Positions 32,617-42,211 of a stretch of DNA of 42,520 nucleotides are shown in pieces. The stretch is from the NCBI GenBank assembly GCA_949297665.1, contig CASFTO010000085.1:1-42520 (forward strand), written 5' to 3'. The translations under genes and the position numbers were made by a program. The notes beneath the pieces are model-generated. The model was not told where the DNA came from. It worked only from the letters and a program-made list of their open reading frames with translations, and did not search any database. The stretch is from an uncultured Alphaproteobacteria bacterium. Lineage in GTDB: Bacteria > Pseudomonadota > Alphaproteobacteria > RF32 > CAG-239. How positions within the stretch are numbered: the stretch's first letter is position 1; each line of letters begins with the position of its first letter.

Positions 32617-34038
32617 CTAACCTTTATCCGCGTAAGGATTGTCAGATTTTCGAACTGTTATTCTAATCGGTACGCCTCGAAGATTAAATGTTTCACGTAA
32701 CTGATTGGTTAAGTATCTCAAATAAGAATCAGGCAATCCTTCCGGATTACTTGAGAAAATGAAAAAAGCCGGAGGTCTTGTTTTAGCCTGCGTGATATAG
32801 CGGAGCTTAATACGCCGTTTGTTTTTACCGAGAGGAGCTGGGTTCTGTTCTTGAACATCTTTGAACCATTTATTGAGAGGAGCGGTCGGAATACGAATAT
32901 TCCAACGTTCGTAAACTTTAATGACCGCACTTAAGAGCTTATCTAACCCTTTTTTCTTCAAAGCGGAAATAGTAACGGTTGGGAGGCCCTCTGCTTGAGT
33001 AAGAGAGGTTTGCAGTTTATCGTTTAATTTTTGCAAAGCCTCTTTTTTATCAGCAATATCCCATTTGTTGACGGCAATAACCAGTGCGCGCCCTTCATCA
33101 AGAACTTTACGCGCAATAGTTAAATCTTGTTTATCCAGCACACCGTCAGCATCTAAAACCAATATAACGACCTGAGCCATATTTGCGGCATAGAGAGTGC
33201 TTTCAACCGACATTTTTTCAATTGCGCCGGAAACTTTAGCCTGTTTACGAAGTCCGGCCGTATCAACAAGATTAATGGTCCAACCTTTCCACTCCCAACG
33301 AGTAGTAATTGCGTCACGAGTTAACCCTGCTTCCGGACCTGTGAGCATACGCTCATCATTAAGAAGTGCGTTAACAAGGGTAGATTTTCCGACGTTAGGT
33401 CTTCCGACCACAGCAATTTGTATGGGACGTTTTTTCAAATTTTCAATGTAATTTTTCTCATCTTCTTCAGAAATAATGTCGGGTATGGAATTTTCGTTCG
33501 GTTCGACATCATTTTCATTTTTTTTGTTGTTGGAAGGGTTTATCTGCTCGTCAAAATCTTTCAGTTGAAGATAAAGTTCATCAAAACCGATATTGTGCTC
33601 GGCCGAAAAAATAATCGGGGTACCCAGTCCTAATTTATAGGCTTCAAAAATTCCTTGTTCCTGAGCTTTTCCCTCACATTTATTAGCTAAAAGCAATACC
33701 GGTTTTTTACTTCTGCGTACCAAATCGGCAAAATGCTCATCATAAGCCTGCATTCCCGCGCGTGCATCAAATAAAAATAGCACAATATCAGATTCGTCAA
33801 TAGCGCGTTTCGTTTGTTGCCACATACGTTGCTCCATTTTCCCTTCCGGAGCTTCCTCATAACCGGCCGTATCAATAACCGTCAATTCTAAATCTTTAAG
33901 TTTGGCAATCGCTTCTTTTCTGTCACGCGTAACCCCAGGCAAGTCATGCACCAGAGCCAATTTTTTACCGACCAAGCGGTTAAAAAGTGTGGATTTGCCA
34001 ACATTAGGTCTACCGACAATTGAAACTTTAAGCGCCAT
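32617..34038 (-). CDS. der: Ribosome-associated GTPase Der (EngA)
   Basis: Tandem GTPase required for late 50S subunit assembly. The 473-residue product has two G domains, each with GRPNVGKSTL (residues about 8-17 and about 213-222), DTAG, and NKCE / NKWD for guanine recognition, plus the C-terminal KH-like domain (about 370-473, ending NPYADKG). A charged Asn/Glu-rich linker (about 165-200) joins the G domains and is longer than in E. coli. Last gene of the yfgM-bamB-thyX-der cluster, 149 bases after thyX, so it may have its own promoter. Confidence 0.97.
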   Translation of the reverse strand: MALKVSIVGRPNVGKSTLFNRLVGKKLALVHDLPGVTRDRKEAIAKLKDLELTVIDTAGYEEAPEGKMEQRMWQQTKRAIDESDIVLFLFDARAGMQAYDEHFADLVRRSKKPVLLLANKCEGKAQEQGIFEAYKLGLGTPIIFSAEHNIGFDELYLQLKDFDEQINPSNNKKNENDVEPNENSIPDIISEEDEKNYIENLKKRPIQIAVVGRPNVGKSTLVNALLNDERMLTGPEAGLTRDAITTRWEWKGWTINLVDTAGLRKQAKVSGAIEKMSVESTLYAANMAQVVILVLDADGVLDKQDLTIARKVLDEGRALVIAVNKWDIADKKEALQKLNDKLQTSLTQAEGLPTVTISALKKKGLDKLLSAVIKVYERWNIRIPTAPLNKWFKDVQEQNPAPLGKNKRRIKLRYITQAKTRPPAFFIFSSNPEGLPDSYLRYLTNQLRETFNLRGVPIRITVRKSDNPYADKG

Positions 34039-34187
34039 TTTATATCCTTTTAGCTAAATCAAATAAACACTAGCTAAAGCATATAACACAATGGCGCAAA
34101 TTTTTCAAGCGCTAAATAAATGCATAAAAACACACATACGATAACAAAATAGTAACTTTGAATCACAAGAGATTAGTGTTCAAAATA

Positions 34188-35123
34188 TTATTGATTTTGG
34201 ATAAATGTTTCGTATTGGTCAGCAAAGAAATCCGGAAAAAGACGATAAAAACCCTCTAACATCATCTTCATAACCAAGCGTACGGAAGGATGTGCGGCAG
34301 AATGACAACGTAAAGAAAAAATATGCCGCCACTCAACAATATTAGCCGACATAATCATATCCGCTTTAATAGAGTGCGGAAGCAACATTCTGAGTTGGTC
34401 ACCTTTGCCCCCCATTTCAGCCATTTTCATATAGGATGTTTCAATCAAATTCATACACTTTAACCACTCTTCATACATCGGAGAGTTTTTTTCAATATTG
34501 CAAGGATTTATAACGGTAAGTTCACTGCCGAATTTACCTTTTGAATAGTTGCAATATCTTGTCGATTCAATAGAAAAAGAAGCTAAACGATGTCGGGTAA
34601 TATCTTTATAAGCACCTAAATCGCAAACAGAGTGTGTTGTAATATAATTGTGGAATTGAGAAAATCTGGAAGTTTGAACACTTTCGATTTTGACATTTTC
34701 AAAATTAGGAACGGCATCAGGGGTGATATAAAACAGCGGATTTCCGATAAGTGTTAAAAAGTCATGGATGCCATATTGTCTGGCGATATCACGAAGTGCG
34801 CGCATATTTCCGGAAACAACAATAACATCTTTATTGATGAGCGGGTCGTTTTCAATAGAAATGTTCATACCACGAACATCCTTCATCGTTAAAATACGGC
34901 GATTTTTCTCGGTATCGGGCATGGAAAAAATAACATTAGCATGTTCGATAACCGATTCGTGACCGCTTTTCAAAATACCGGAAATAAAAGGGATAGCCGT
35001 TTCATTTGTAATTAAGTTTTCCGATTTATAACAAGTACGACCGCACTTTTCGATATGAGTGCACAAATTATCTAAACTATCCAAATAATAAATTTCGGTA
35101 GTGGCATCAACAATTTTAACCAT
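34188..35123 (-). CDS. thyX: FAD-dependent thymidylate synthase ThyX
   Basis: Makes dTMP from dUMP using FAD, NADPH and methylene-tetrahydrofolate. Start set at the ATG at 35123 (MVKIVDATTEIYY) because GGAG lies 8 bases upstream; the open frame continues to 35156 but would overlap bamB. The 311-residue product has SGHESVIEHANVIF (about 53-66), which fits the first ThyX block, and RHRLASFSIESTR (177-189), the ThyX signature RHR-x2-S-x3-S-R with one residue of extra spacing. Longer than many ThyX proteins. It lies between bamB (20 bases) and der, breaking the usual bamB-der pair. No thyA seen in the window. Confidence 0.92.
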   Translation of the reverse strand: MVKIVDATTEIYYLDSLDNLCTHIEKCGRTCYKSENLITNETAIPFISGILKSGHESVIEHANVIFSMPDTEKNRRILTMKDVRGMNISIENDPLINKDVIVVSGNMRALRDIARQYGIHDFLTLIGNPLFYITPDAVPNFENVKIESVQTSRFSQFHNYITTHSVCDLGAYKDITRHRLASFSIESTRYCNYSKGKFGSELTVINPCNIEKNSPMYEEWLKCMNLIETSYMKMAEMGGKGDQLRMLLPHSIKADMIMSANIVEWRHIFSLRCHSAAHPSVRLVMKMMLEGFYRLFPDFFADQYETFIQNQ

Positions 35124-35142
35124 GATAAGAGCTCCGTCCAAT

Positions 35143-36459
35143 CTATTCAAAAACAATCACATCCGCATCGTCAGAAACGGCAATAACTTTTTGTTCAGCA
35201 GCAATCAAACCGTTACTGATATCAAGTTCCAACTCTGTCTTAGCAACAACAAGCCCGCTTTTCGCATCAACCTTTAAGATTTTACCGTTAGAAAAGGCAA
35301 GTAAAATATGTCCGTTAAGCATAAGAGGCGGTGCCGTATAAATTGCCGCTTTGGTATCTTCGTCACTTAAATAATCGCGCACATCCAAAGACCAGACAAC
35401 ATCGCCGGAATATTTTTCTAAAGCATATAAAACATTTTTATTGGAAACAACAAATAAATAGTTACCGGCAAGCAGCATATTCTGCATTGAACCGATTTCT
35501 TTCTCCCATAATTTATCGCCGGTTCTCATATCAAAAGACGCTAAAACATCACTGTTACTGATAGCATAGATAACACCTTCTTCAACAATCGGATAAGCAC
35601 CGACGGTATTTATTTCCGTTGTAGAACGTGCTTGTTTGTTAGAAACAAGCATTTGGGACCATAAAGGTGTACCCAAAGTGGCGTTGAGAACAACGATTTC
35701 CCCGTTAGAAAATCCGGCAATAACCACATTATCTTCCGCATCATAAGCCGGCGATGCCCCGCCTGCGATAACGGTATCTTCATGGGCAACACCGAAACGC
35801 CAAATTTCCTGACCATTATTTTTATCTAAAGCATACAAGCGATTATCGACGGTTTGAACAAGAAGCATATTTGATGTAACGGTTGGTGCAATACGAATAG
35901 GAGATTCCATAACTTTACGCCATTTCGGGGCGCCGGTTTGCGCGTTCATGGCAAACACACCGCCAAACCCCGTTGTTGCAAATAAGGTATTATTATCACA
36001 AGCTAAACCGGAAGCGCGGCTTTTTGTATCTTTAAATCCGCCGATATTAGCAGACAATATATTCTCCCATAACAATTTCCCGCTATCCAAATCAAATGCG
36101 GAAACTTTTCCTTTAGTATCCATAACAAAGACAGCGTCATTACCGACAACCGGAGCAGCTAAGAGTAAATCCCGCTTGTTAATGCCTTTGCCAAAACTTT
36201 GCGCCCATTTTTCTTTAAGTGTAAAACCTGCCTGCAAATTTCCGATAATATGCTGAGGATTAACCCCCGCCTGATTCCACGTCGCATTAACATAAGGAGC
36301 TGGTAAAGATTTAATTGTTTGATTATCAGTAGAAATCTGAGATAAACCATCATCAAGAACAGATACTCTGACACCCTCTGGAAGTTTTTTATCCTGAGCG
36401 CAAGCAACAAGACAAAGCGCCATGCCGCAAACATAAAAAGCTTTATTAAACCAACGCAT
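35143..36459 (-). CDS. bamB: Outer-membrane assembly lipoprotein BamB
   Basis: Periplasmic lipoprotein of the BAM complex that inserts outer-membrane beta-barrels, which would include the autotransporter of this window. The 438-residue product has a lipoprotein signal with lipobox LVAC and lipidated Cys20, then an eight-bladed PQQ/WD-like propeller with repeated blades such as VSAFDLDSGKLLWE, LYALDKNNGQEIWRFG and VLASFDMRTGDKLWEKE. Length is slightly above the E. coli protein (about 390). The last blade reads VVAKTELELDISNGLIAAEQ. GGAG precedes the ATG. Upstream is yfgM, separated by a terminator. Confidence 0.93.
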   Translation of the reverse strand: MRWFNKAFYVCGMALCLVACAQDKKLPEGVRVSVLDDGLSQISTDNQTIKSLPAPYVNATWNQAGVNPQHIIGNLQAGFTLKEKWAQSFGKGINKRDLLLAAPVVGNDAVFVMDTKGKVSAFDLDSGKLLWENILSANIGGFKDTKSRASGLACDNNTLFATTGFGGVFAMNAQTGAPKWRKVMESPIRIAPTVTSNMLLVQTVDNRLYALDKNNGQEIWRFGVAHEDTVIAGGASPAYDAEDNVVIAGFSNGEIVVLNATLGTPLWSQMLVSNKQARSTTEINTVGAYPIVEEGVIYAISNSDVLASFDMRTGDKLWEKEIGSMQNMLLAGNYLFVVSNKNVLYALEKYSGDVVWSLDVRDYLSDEDTKAAIYTAPPLMLNGHILLAFSNGKILKVDAKSGLVVAKTELELDISNGLIAAEQKVIAVSDDADVIVFE

Positions 36460-36572
36460 AGAGAACTCCTAAAGTAACATTTAAACCAATTAATACCACG
36501 TTCTGTAGAGATAAATTAAAAAAGTTCATATTCGAGGTAGATATAATCAATTTTATCAACAATAAAAAGAAA

Positions 36573-36596
36573 GAAGCTCAAAATTTATTGAGCTTC
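36573..36596 (-). terminator. Terminator within the 3' end of yfgM
   Basis: On the minus strand GAAGCTCAA (36596-36588) and TTGAGCTTC (36581-36573) form a perfect 9-bp stem with a 6-base loop that contains the yfgM stop codon, followed by TTTCTTTTTATT. It separates yfgM from bamB. Confidence 0.75.
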
Positions 36597-37310
36597 ATTG
36601 ATAGAGGCCAACATATCATTAATTCTGGCTTTAAATTCATCGGATATATTACCATTGGCAAGCAATTCTTCATAGATTGTTTTAGCTTTATCCAAATCTT
36701 TATTTTGAATAGCTGACATCGCCAACAACTCCTTAGCCATCGGAGCCCAAGCGCCGCCTTTTTGAACAATCGGAGCTAAGATAGCTTCAATTTCGCCATA
36801 AGAAGACGAGTCGATTTTATAAGTAGCTAATTTAACGGCTGCAATCTCACGAATTTTATCGCTGGCTGATGCATCTTCGCTAATTTGTGTCAGAATCGCC
36901 AAAGCCTTATTCGTTTGGTTGTTATCAAGTAATATATTAGCAATTTGCAAGCGAGCAATATCTTTATACAAACCGGTTTCAGTGTGGACAATTCCTTCCA
37001 ATTCGGCAATATTATTTTCGTAATCGGAGGAAACGGAAACAGCCTGAACATAACGAGCGTTTGTTTGCTCGGCCTTGCTAATCCGCCACTCGCCGATTTT
37101 TTCATAACCCACAGCCAAAGCCAAAACCAAAATAACGAATGTCAGAATATAACCACCATATTTATTGATAAGTTCCTTAAACTTTTCATTTCTAACTTCT
37201 TCATCAACTTCTTCAAAAAAAGCCTTTTCCGCATCTAAATTAAAATAAGGATTACCACTCCGGGCTGCATTTTTGCTTTTTTCACCATTACGTTTAATGT
37301 CTTTTGCCAT
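36585..37310 (-). CDS. yfgM: YfgM-like TPR protein
   Basis: Membrane-anchored TPR protein of 241 residues, in E. coli an ancillary partner of SecYEG and periplasmic chaperones. N-terminal charged region (1-50), one membrane segment (52-69, GGYILTFVILVLALAVGY), then a helical TPR_21 domain with LEGIVHTETGLYKDIARLQIANILLDN and KAKTIYEELLANGNISDEFKARINDML. The gene order yfgM-bamB-(thyX)-der supports the assignment. The N-terminal cytosolic segment is longer than in E. coli YfgM. Own terminator at the stop. Confidence 0.85.
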   Translation of the reverse strand: MAKDIKRNGEKSKNAARSGNPYFNLDAEKAFFEEVDEEVRNEKFKELINKYGGYILTFVILVLALAVGYEKIGEWRISKAEQTNARYVQAVSVSSDYENNIAELEGIVHTETGLYKDIARLQIANILLDNNQTNKALAILTQISEDASASDKIREIAAVKLATYKIDSSSYGEIEAILAPIVQKGGAWAPMAKELLAMSAIQNKDLDKAKTIYEELLANGNISDEFKARINDMLASINEAQ

Positions 37311-37389
37311 GACTACATTCCCTCAGTTAAAACATATACTTTCCATTAATTTATCAAAGCCCTGCCTGAATCGCAACGAAAAAGTATCA

Positions 37390-38538
37390 TTAATTACCAA
37401 TTAATTTTCGAATCAGAAAATCTCTGACCCAAATCAAATCATTAACGGGAAGTCTGCTACCAAAGTTAATAACTTTATCATCGCTGATAATAGCTAAATT
37501 ATAGCGGTCGATTGTCGGATTATAAGCCAACTCGATATTTTCGATTTTGTGGGTGTCAATACTTTCTTCAGCAACGGCAGAACCGAGCAACGTCGTAACA
37601 ACGCGAACGGTATGGGTGTCTATAATAAGTTTATAAGAGTTAAAAAGTTTCATAGAAAAATAAATAATAGCCAACAACAAGAAAGCCCCGAAAATCCAAT
37701 ATTTAAGAGGGATTGCAGTTCCGATAATAGTTAAATAAACCCCGCCGGCTGTAAGCAGAAGAACCGAAAAAACAGCAACCAATAGAAAGAGAACACTAAA
37801 AATATCCCAATAGATTCCATTAGGTTCAATTGAAGTAGCCTTAAATTGTTCATCAACGATAACGGAAGCCGGAGCCGGAAATTTACCGCTTGCGATAAAA
37901 GGTAATTTCTGCTCTTTAGCCAATTCGCTTAAAGATTTATCGAGATCGGAGCATTCGCGTTGTATAAGCCCTCTGTCACCGACGCTAAGAGCGGGCAGAT
38001 TAAACATTTTGGCGTAATTTTCCCAAATTTTCCGAATATTTTTATTTTTCATAGAGATATAAAGAGGGACAATTTTGTTGGGGTCTTTATGATATAAATC
38101 AATAACATATCGGCTTCTGTTAAAAAGTCCCGATTGCACAAAGAGGACTCTCAAGCGAACACCCATATAGTTCTCAATAGATTCGGTAAGCTGGTGTTTA
38201 ATACCCAAAGCTGGTCGATAAATAATTGTAAAATTTTTACCATCGAAGAAGAATTTCTTGTACCGGATAAAAGAAAAGAAAGACGCGATAATAAGACCGA
38301 TAGCAATCAAAATAACGATAAAAGAGAAAATTTCGACGACAATAAAAGATTGTCCGTCTACTTTTTCGGCGGTAATAAAGCTAAACAATTCAAAAACACC
38401 CAGACATAAAAGTAGCGTACCGAAAACCCAACCGAGAACAACCCAACCAAGTGAAGAACGATCCGTAATTGAAACGGGGGTTTTTTGCAGATTGAAATTA
38501 AGTTTCGAACTAAAATGGTCAGGTATATGAACAAACAT
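37390..38538 (-). CDS. Hypothetical membrane protein with duplicated TM-pair/PH-like unit
   Basis: Inner-membrane protein of 382 residues with two similar halves: a membrane pair (29-56 and 64-91) followed by a soluble beta-rich block (92-185), then a second membrane pair (about 244-272 and 279-299) followed by another soluble block (300-382). Each block starts just after the membrane with a basic/aromatic stretch (RYKKFFFDGKNFTIIYR; NSYKLIIDTHTVRVVTT) as in bacterial PH-like domains; the second ends VNFGSRLPVNDLIWVRDFLIRKLI-like, the usual C-terminal helix of a PH fold. I do not recognise a named family. Divergent from the methyltransferase gene. Function unknown; a role in membrane or envelope sensing is only a guess. 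Confidence 0.75.
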   Translation of the reverse strand: MFVHIPDHFSSKLNFNLQKTPVSITDRSSLGWVVLGWVFGTLLLCLGVFELFSFITAEKVDGQSFIVVEIFSFIVILIAIGLIIASFFSFIRYKKFFFDGKNFTIIYRPALGIKHQLTESIENYMGVRLRVLFVQSGLFNRSRYVIDLYHKDPNKIVPLYISMKNKNIRKIWENYAKMFNLPALSVGDRGLIQRECSDLDKSLSELAKEQKLPFIASGKFPAPASVIVDEQFKATSIEPNGIYWDIFSVLFLLVAVFSVLLLTAGGVYLTIIGTAIPLKYWIFGAFLLLAIIYFSMKLFNSYKLIIDTHTVRVVTTLLGSAVAEESIDTHKIENIELAYNPTIDRYNLAIISDDKVINFGSRLPVNDLIWVRDFLIRKLIGN

Positions 38539-38687
38539 AAACAGCTCCCTAAAAATGAATTACAGATATATTATATACCATTAAAAAAAATATTCATCTC
38601 TTTTTTTAGATTGGGTGCAGAAATGTTTAAAACTATTGCTTGTGTTTCTGATATTTTTTTTGTAGAAAAGAAAAAAAGAGAGGAACA

Positions 38688-39845
38688 ATGATAAATGAAA
38701 CTTGTCAGATATGTGGCGGTTGCCCTTTTCGAGAATTGGGGGAACAAGAATATCGCCAACGTAAACAAAAGGATTTTGAACAAACCATCGGTAATATAAA
38801 AGGGGCACATCCGGTTATAGAAAATACAATATATATCGGAGATGGAAACCGCCGCCGGGCAAAGATGGACTTTAAGCTAGTTAAAGGTAAATTGTGCTTG
38901 GGGTTTAATGAGAGTAAAAAGCACAATTTGGTCGATATGGAAAATTGTCCGATGCTGTTGCCGGAAATAAATGCATTGTTACCTGAGATTAAGAATTTTT
39001 TACAAGAATTTTGTTCTGTTGAGCAAACGATAAGCCCGATAAAAAAGAAAAAACAATTAAAATCTCAAGAACCGATTCGAGCCGGCTCAATACAAATGTT
39101 ATATGCGGATAATGGGCTCGACATATTGTTAAAATTAAATAGCGAACCAACCTTAGAACATAGATTGTTGGTAGGAGAGTTTGTAAATAAAATTTCCGCC
39201 ATATTGCGATTATCATGGATAATAGGAAATGGTCTGGCGGAAACGGTGGTGGAAAAAGTTTCACCGGAATTATGTATTTCCGGATATGCGGTGCCAATTC
39301 CCCAAGGTGTATTTTTACAAGCATCTAAAGCCTCAGAAACAGCTATGATAAATAAAGTCATGGAGTATATGGGAAATACAACAGGGAAAATTGCAGATTT
39401 GTTTTGTGGACTTGGAACATTTACCTATCCTCTGGCGAAAAATAAAAAGAATGAAATAATATCATGCGATTCTTCATCTGTATCCTTGCAAGGATTACGC
39501 AAAGCACTAAACAGCAATCAAATACAAAATGTGGAAATAGTAGAGCGTAATTTGTTTAAAAATCCGATGGATAAAGAAGATTTAAGAGGTATAAAGGCAT
39601 TGGTAATAGATCCGCCTCGGGCAGGAGCTCATGAACAATGTCGTGTACTTGCGACTTTGTCCTCATCAGAACGTCCAGAAAAAATTGTGTTTGTATCATG
39701 CAATCCCAAAACGTTTGTGTATGATGCAACAACATTGATAGAAAGTGGTTATGAGTTTAAAAAAGTTGTGATGGTTGATCAATTTGTATATTCACTGCAC
39801 CAAGAACTTATAGCTTTATTTGAAATTAATCACGAAAACAATTAA
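38688..39845 (+). CDS. RumA/TrmA-family uracil-C5 RNA methyltransferase
   Basis: SAM-dependent enzyme that makes 5-methyluridine in 23S rRNA or tRNA. The 385-residue product has Fe-S cysteines C7-x2-C10-x2-C13 (CQICGGC) near the start and a likely fourth in DMENCPML; the SAM site DLFCGLGTFTYPLA; DPPRAGA; the nucleophile Cys in VFVSCNPKTF; and the C-terminal DQFVYSLHQELIALFE with catalytic Glu. No N-terminal TRAM domain, which suggests an RlmC-like form, but RlmD and TrmA cannot be excluded. GAGAGGAAC precedes the ATG. tkt follows after 12 bases and is probably co-transcribed. Confidence 0.88.
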   Translation: MINETCQICGGCPFRELGEQEYRQRKQKDFEQTIGNIKGAHPVIENTIYIGDGNRRRAKMDFKLVKGKLCLGFNESKKHNLVDMENCPMLLPEINALLPEIKNFLQEFCSVEQTISPIKKKKQLKSQEPIRAGSIQMLYADNGLDILLKLNSEPTLEHRLLVGEFVNKISAILRLSWIIGNGLAETVVEKVSPELCISGYAVPIPQGVFLQASKASETAMINKVMEYMGNTTGKIADLFCGLGTFTYPLAKNKKNEIISCDSSSVSLQGLRKALNSNQIQNVEIVERNLFKNPMDKEDLRGIKALVIDPPRAGAHEQCRVLATLSSSERPEKIVFVSCNPKTFVYDATTLIESGYEFKKVVMVDQFVYSLHQELIALFEINHENN

Positions 39846-39857
39846 GGAGCTGAAACA

Positions 39858-41822
39858 ATGATAGAAACAACTGTCCTTCAAAAAATGGCGAATACAATTC
39901 GTTTTTTAGCGGCAGATGCCATAAATAAATCAAATTCGGGACACCCAGGAATGCCGTTGGGAATGGCAGATGTAGCAACAGTTCTGTTTGGAGAGTACAT
40001 AAAATTAAATCCGGAAGCTCCGAAGTGGTTTGATAGAGATAGATTTGTTTTATCTGCGGGGCATGGATCAATGTTGCTGTATTCTCTTTTGTACCTAACC
40101 GGATATAAAGATATAACCATTGATGATATAAAAGATTTCAGACAATTTGGTTCTAAAACAGCAGGCCATCCGGAATACGGACATTTAGAAGGAATAGACA
40201 TGACTACCGGACCTTTGGGACAAGGTATTTCATCAGCGGTAGGTATGGCTCTGGCAGAAAGAATGATTAATGCAAAATATGGCGATAAACTTTGCCGTCA
40301 CTATACCTATGTAATTGCCGGAGATGGTTGTTTGATGGAAGGGATATCGGAAGAGGCTGCGTCATTGGCCGGTCATTTAAAATTAAACAAATTAATCGTA
40401 TTCTGGGATAATAACAATATCACGATTGACGGTACGGTAGATAAAGCAAGTTCTACAAATCAGTTGATGAGATTTGAAGCAATGGGCTGGAATACCATTA
40501 GCATTAATGGTCATGATTATCAAGAAATCAGACAAGCAATAGAACAAGCTCAAAAATCTGATAAGCCGACATTAATTGCATGCCGTACAACAATAGGTTT
40601 TGGTGCGCCGAATAAGGCAGGAACTTCAAAGTGCCATGGTTCTCCGCTTGGAGAAGAAGAAACAACGTTAATGCGTCAAAAATTGAATTGGTCATATGGA
40701 CCGTTTGAAGTACCAGAAGATAGTTTACAAATATGGCGTAAAACCCAAAACAGAAACAAAGAAAGCTATGAGCAATGGGTAAAAGCCGCACAAGAAGCCG
40801 GTAAAGAATTTCATGATTTTATAGCAAATAAGTTACCGAGAGGTTGGAATGAAGCGTTAAAAACACTAAAGCAGCAAGCGATAGCCGAAAAAACTAAAGT
40901 AGCAACCAGAAAAGCGTCAGAAATGTGTTTAAAGGCAATAGTGCCACATGTACCTGAAATAGTAGGCGGCTCAGCGGATTTGGCTGCGTCAAATTTAACC
41001 TTTGTAGAAGGCTTAAAAACGGTAACGGCGAAAGACTATCACGGCAATAATATAATGTATGGTATCCGCGAACATGCAATGGGTGCAATAATGAATGGTA
41101 TGGCACTGCATGGAGGAGTTATTCCTTACGGCGGAACATTCTTTGTATTTTCGGATTATTTGCGTCCGTCGATGAGATTAGCAGCCTTAATGGGAATACG
41201 GGTCATTTATGTATTAACCCACGATTCTATCGGCGTGGGCGAAGATGGTCCGACGCATCAGCCGATAGAGCACTTAGCCTCATATCGAGCAATGCCGAAT
41301 ATATTAACTTTCCGTCCGTGTGATGTAGTAGAAACGGCGGAAGCATGGGAAATAGCATTGGAGGAAGAACACCGACCGAGTATTTTGGCTTTATCGCGTC
41401 AAGGTTTGCCGCAATTGCGCAAATCGGCAGAAACAAATCAAACTTCTAAAGGTGCTTATATAATTTCCCCGGCACAAAAAGAAAGACAGGCAACCATAAT
41501 AGCAACCGGCTCGGAAGTTTCGATTGCGGTCGAAGCGCAAAAGCAACTTTTAGCGGAAAATATAGATGTAGCGGTAGTATCCATGCCGTGTATGGAATTA
41601 TTTGAAGAACAGAGTATGCATTATCAAATGGATGTTCTCGGAAACAAACCAGTTATCAGTATGGAAGCGGCTGCAACATTCGGATGGAATAGATTTGCAC
41701 AAAGAACCATAGGAATTGATACATTTGGCGCCTCCGGTCCGGCGAAGGAACTGTATGAGCATTATGGATTGACGGCGGAAAATTTAGTTGAAGAATTAAA
41801 GCAACTTATCAAAAGAGTTTAG
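39858..41822 (+). CDS. tkt: Transketolase
   Basis: Thiamine-diphosphate enzyme of the pentose phosphate pathway, moving two-carbon units between sugar phosphates. The 654-residue product has ANTIRFLAADAINKSNSGHPGMPLG at the start, GHGSMLLYSLLYLTGY, GPLGQGI, the ThDP motif GDGCLMEG...DNNNITIDG, the pyrimidine domain with GIREHAMGAIMNGMALHGG and FFVFSDYLRPSMRLAALM, and HDSIGVGEDGPTHQPIEHLA. Length is normal. AAGGAG precedes the ATG. Follows the methyltransferase gene after 12 bases and ends at a strong terminator. A usual source of erythrose-4-phosphate and pentoses in an otherwise reduced-looking genome (inference). Confidence 0.98.
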   Translation: MIETTVLQKMANTIRFLAADAINKSNSGHPGMPLGMADVATVLFGEYIKLNPEAPKWFDRDRFVLSAGHGSMLLYSLLYLTGYKDITIDDIKDFRQFGSKTAGHPEYGHLEGIDMTTGPLGQGISSAVGMALAERMINAKYGDKLCRHYTYVIAGDGCLMEGISEEAASLAGHLKLNKLIVFWDNNNITIDGTVDKASSTNQLMRFEAMGWNTISINGHDYQEIRQAIEQAQKSDKPTLIACRTTIGFGAPNKAGTSKCHGSPLGEEETTLMRQKLNWSYGPFEVPEDSLQIWRKTQNRNKESYEQWVKAAQEAGKEFHDFIANKLPRGWNEALKTLKQQAIAEKTKVATRKASEMCLKAIVPHVPEIVGGSADLAASNLTFVEGLKTVTAKDYHGNNIMYGIREHAMGAIMNGMALHGGVIPYGGTFFVFSDYLRPSMRLAALMGIRVIYVLTHDSIGVGEDGPTHQPIEHLASYRAMPNILTFRPCDVVETAEAWEIALEEEHRPSILALSRQGLPQLRKSAETNQTSKGAYIISPAQKERQATIIATGSEVSIAVEAQKQLLAENIDVAVVSMPCMELFEEQSMHYQMDVLGNKPVISMEAAATFGWNRFAQRTIGIDTFGASGPAKELYEHYGLTAENLVEELKQLIKRV

Positions 41823-42211
41823 TTATAAAGAACAAAAGAGCGAGGTCTGTAACTTCGCTCTTTTTATACTGAAAAGCAATAGAAAAATAAGAAATAACAT
41901 AAACATAGCTTCTTATATAAGTATAACATAAAATTGAGCCTATTTACTCCAAGCAGAACAAACTTTATCTCTCCAATCTGTCCGCTCCGGATAAAATATT
42001 GTTTAACAGCATTTCTAATCAAATTAGAAAGCAAACGGTATGTAAGAGCCGATTATCTAATACAATTCGAATAATAAGCCCAATAAGACTTTCTCAAGAA
42101 AAATAAAAACATAAAGCGGAAAATATTTTATTCAACATCAGCAACAGCTTTTAACGATAAATTCAACATTCGCCGTTAAAATACCATTAAAATCAACAAG
42201 AGTGAGAAAAG
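41823..42211. other. Gene-free gap between tkt and the lipoprotein gene
   Basis: About 390 bases without a supported gene. It holds the tkt terminator and, at 42012-42030, a perfect 8-bp hairpin TTTCTAAT-CAA-ATTAGAAA without a T-run. No tRNA, repeat or open frame with a ribosome site was seen. A promoter for the lipoprotein gene must lie here but none stands out. Confidence 0.6.
41835..41863 (+). terminator. Terminator of tkt
   Basis: AAAGAGCGAGG (41835-41845) pairs with CTTCGCTCTTT (41853-41863), one wobble, followed by a T-run. Confidence 0.9.

Noticed and set aside
35124..35156. Longer thyX start overlapping bamB
   Set aside because: The ATG at 35123 has a well-placed GGAG, and the longer form adds residues that do not fit ThyX.
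42012..42030. Terminator or small RNA at the hairpin before the lipoprotein gene
   Set aside because: Short AT-rich stem without a T-run on either strand and no promoter seen; could easily be chance in AT-rich DNA.
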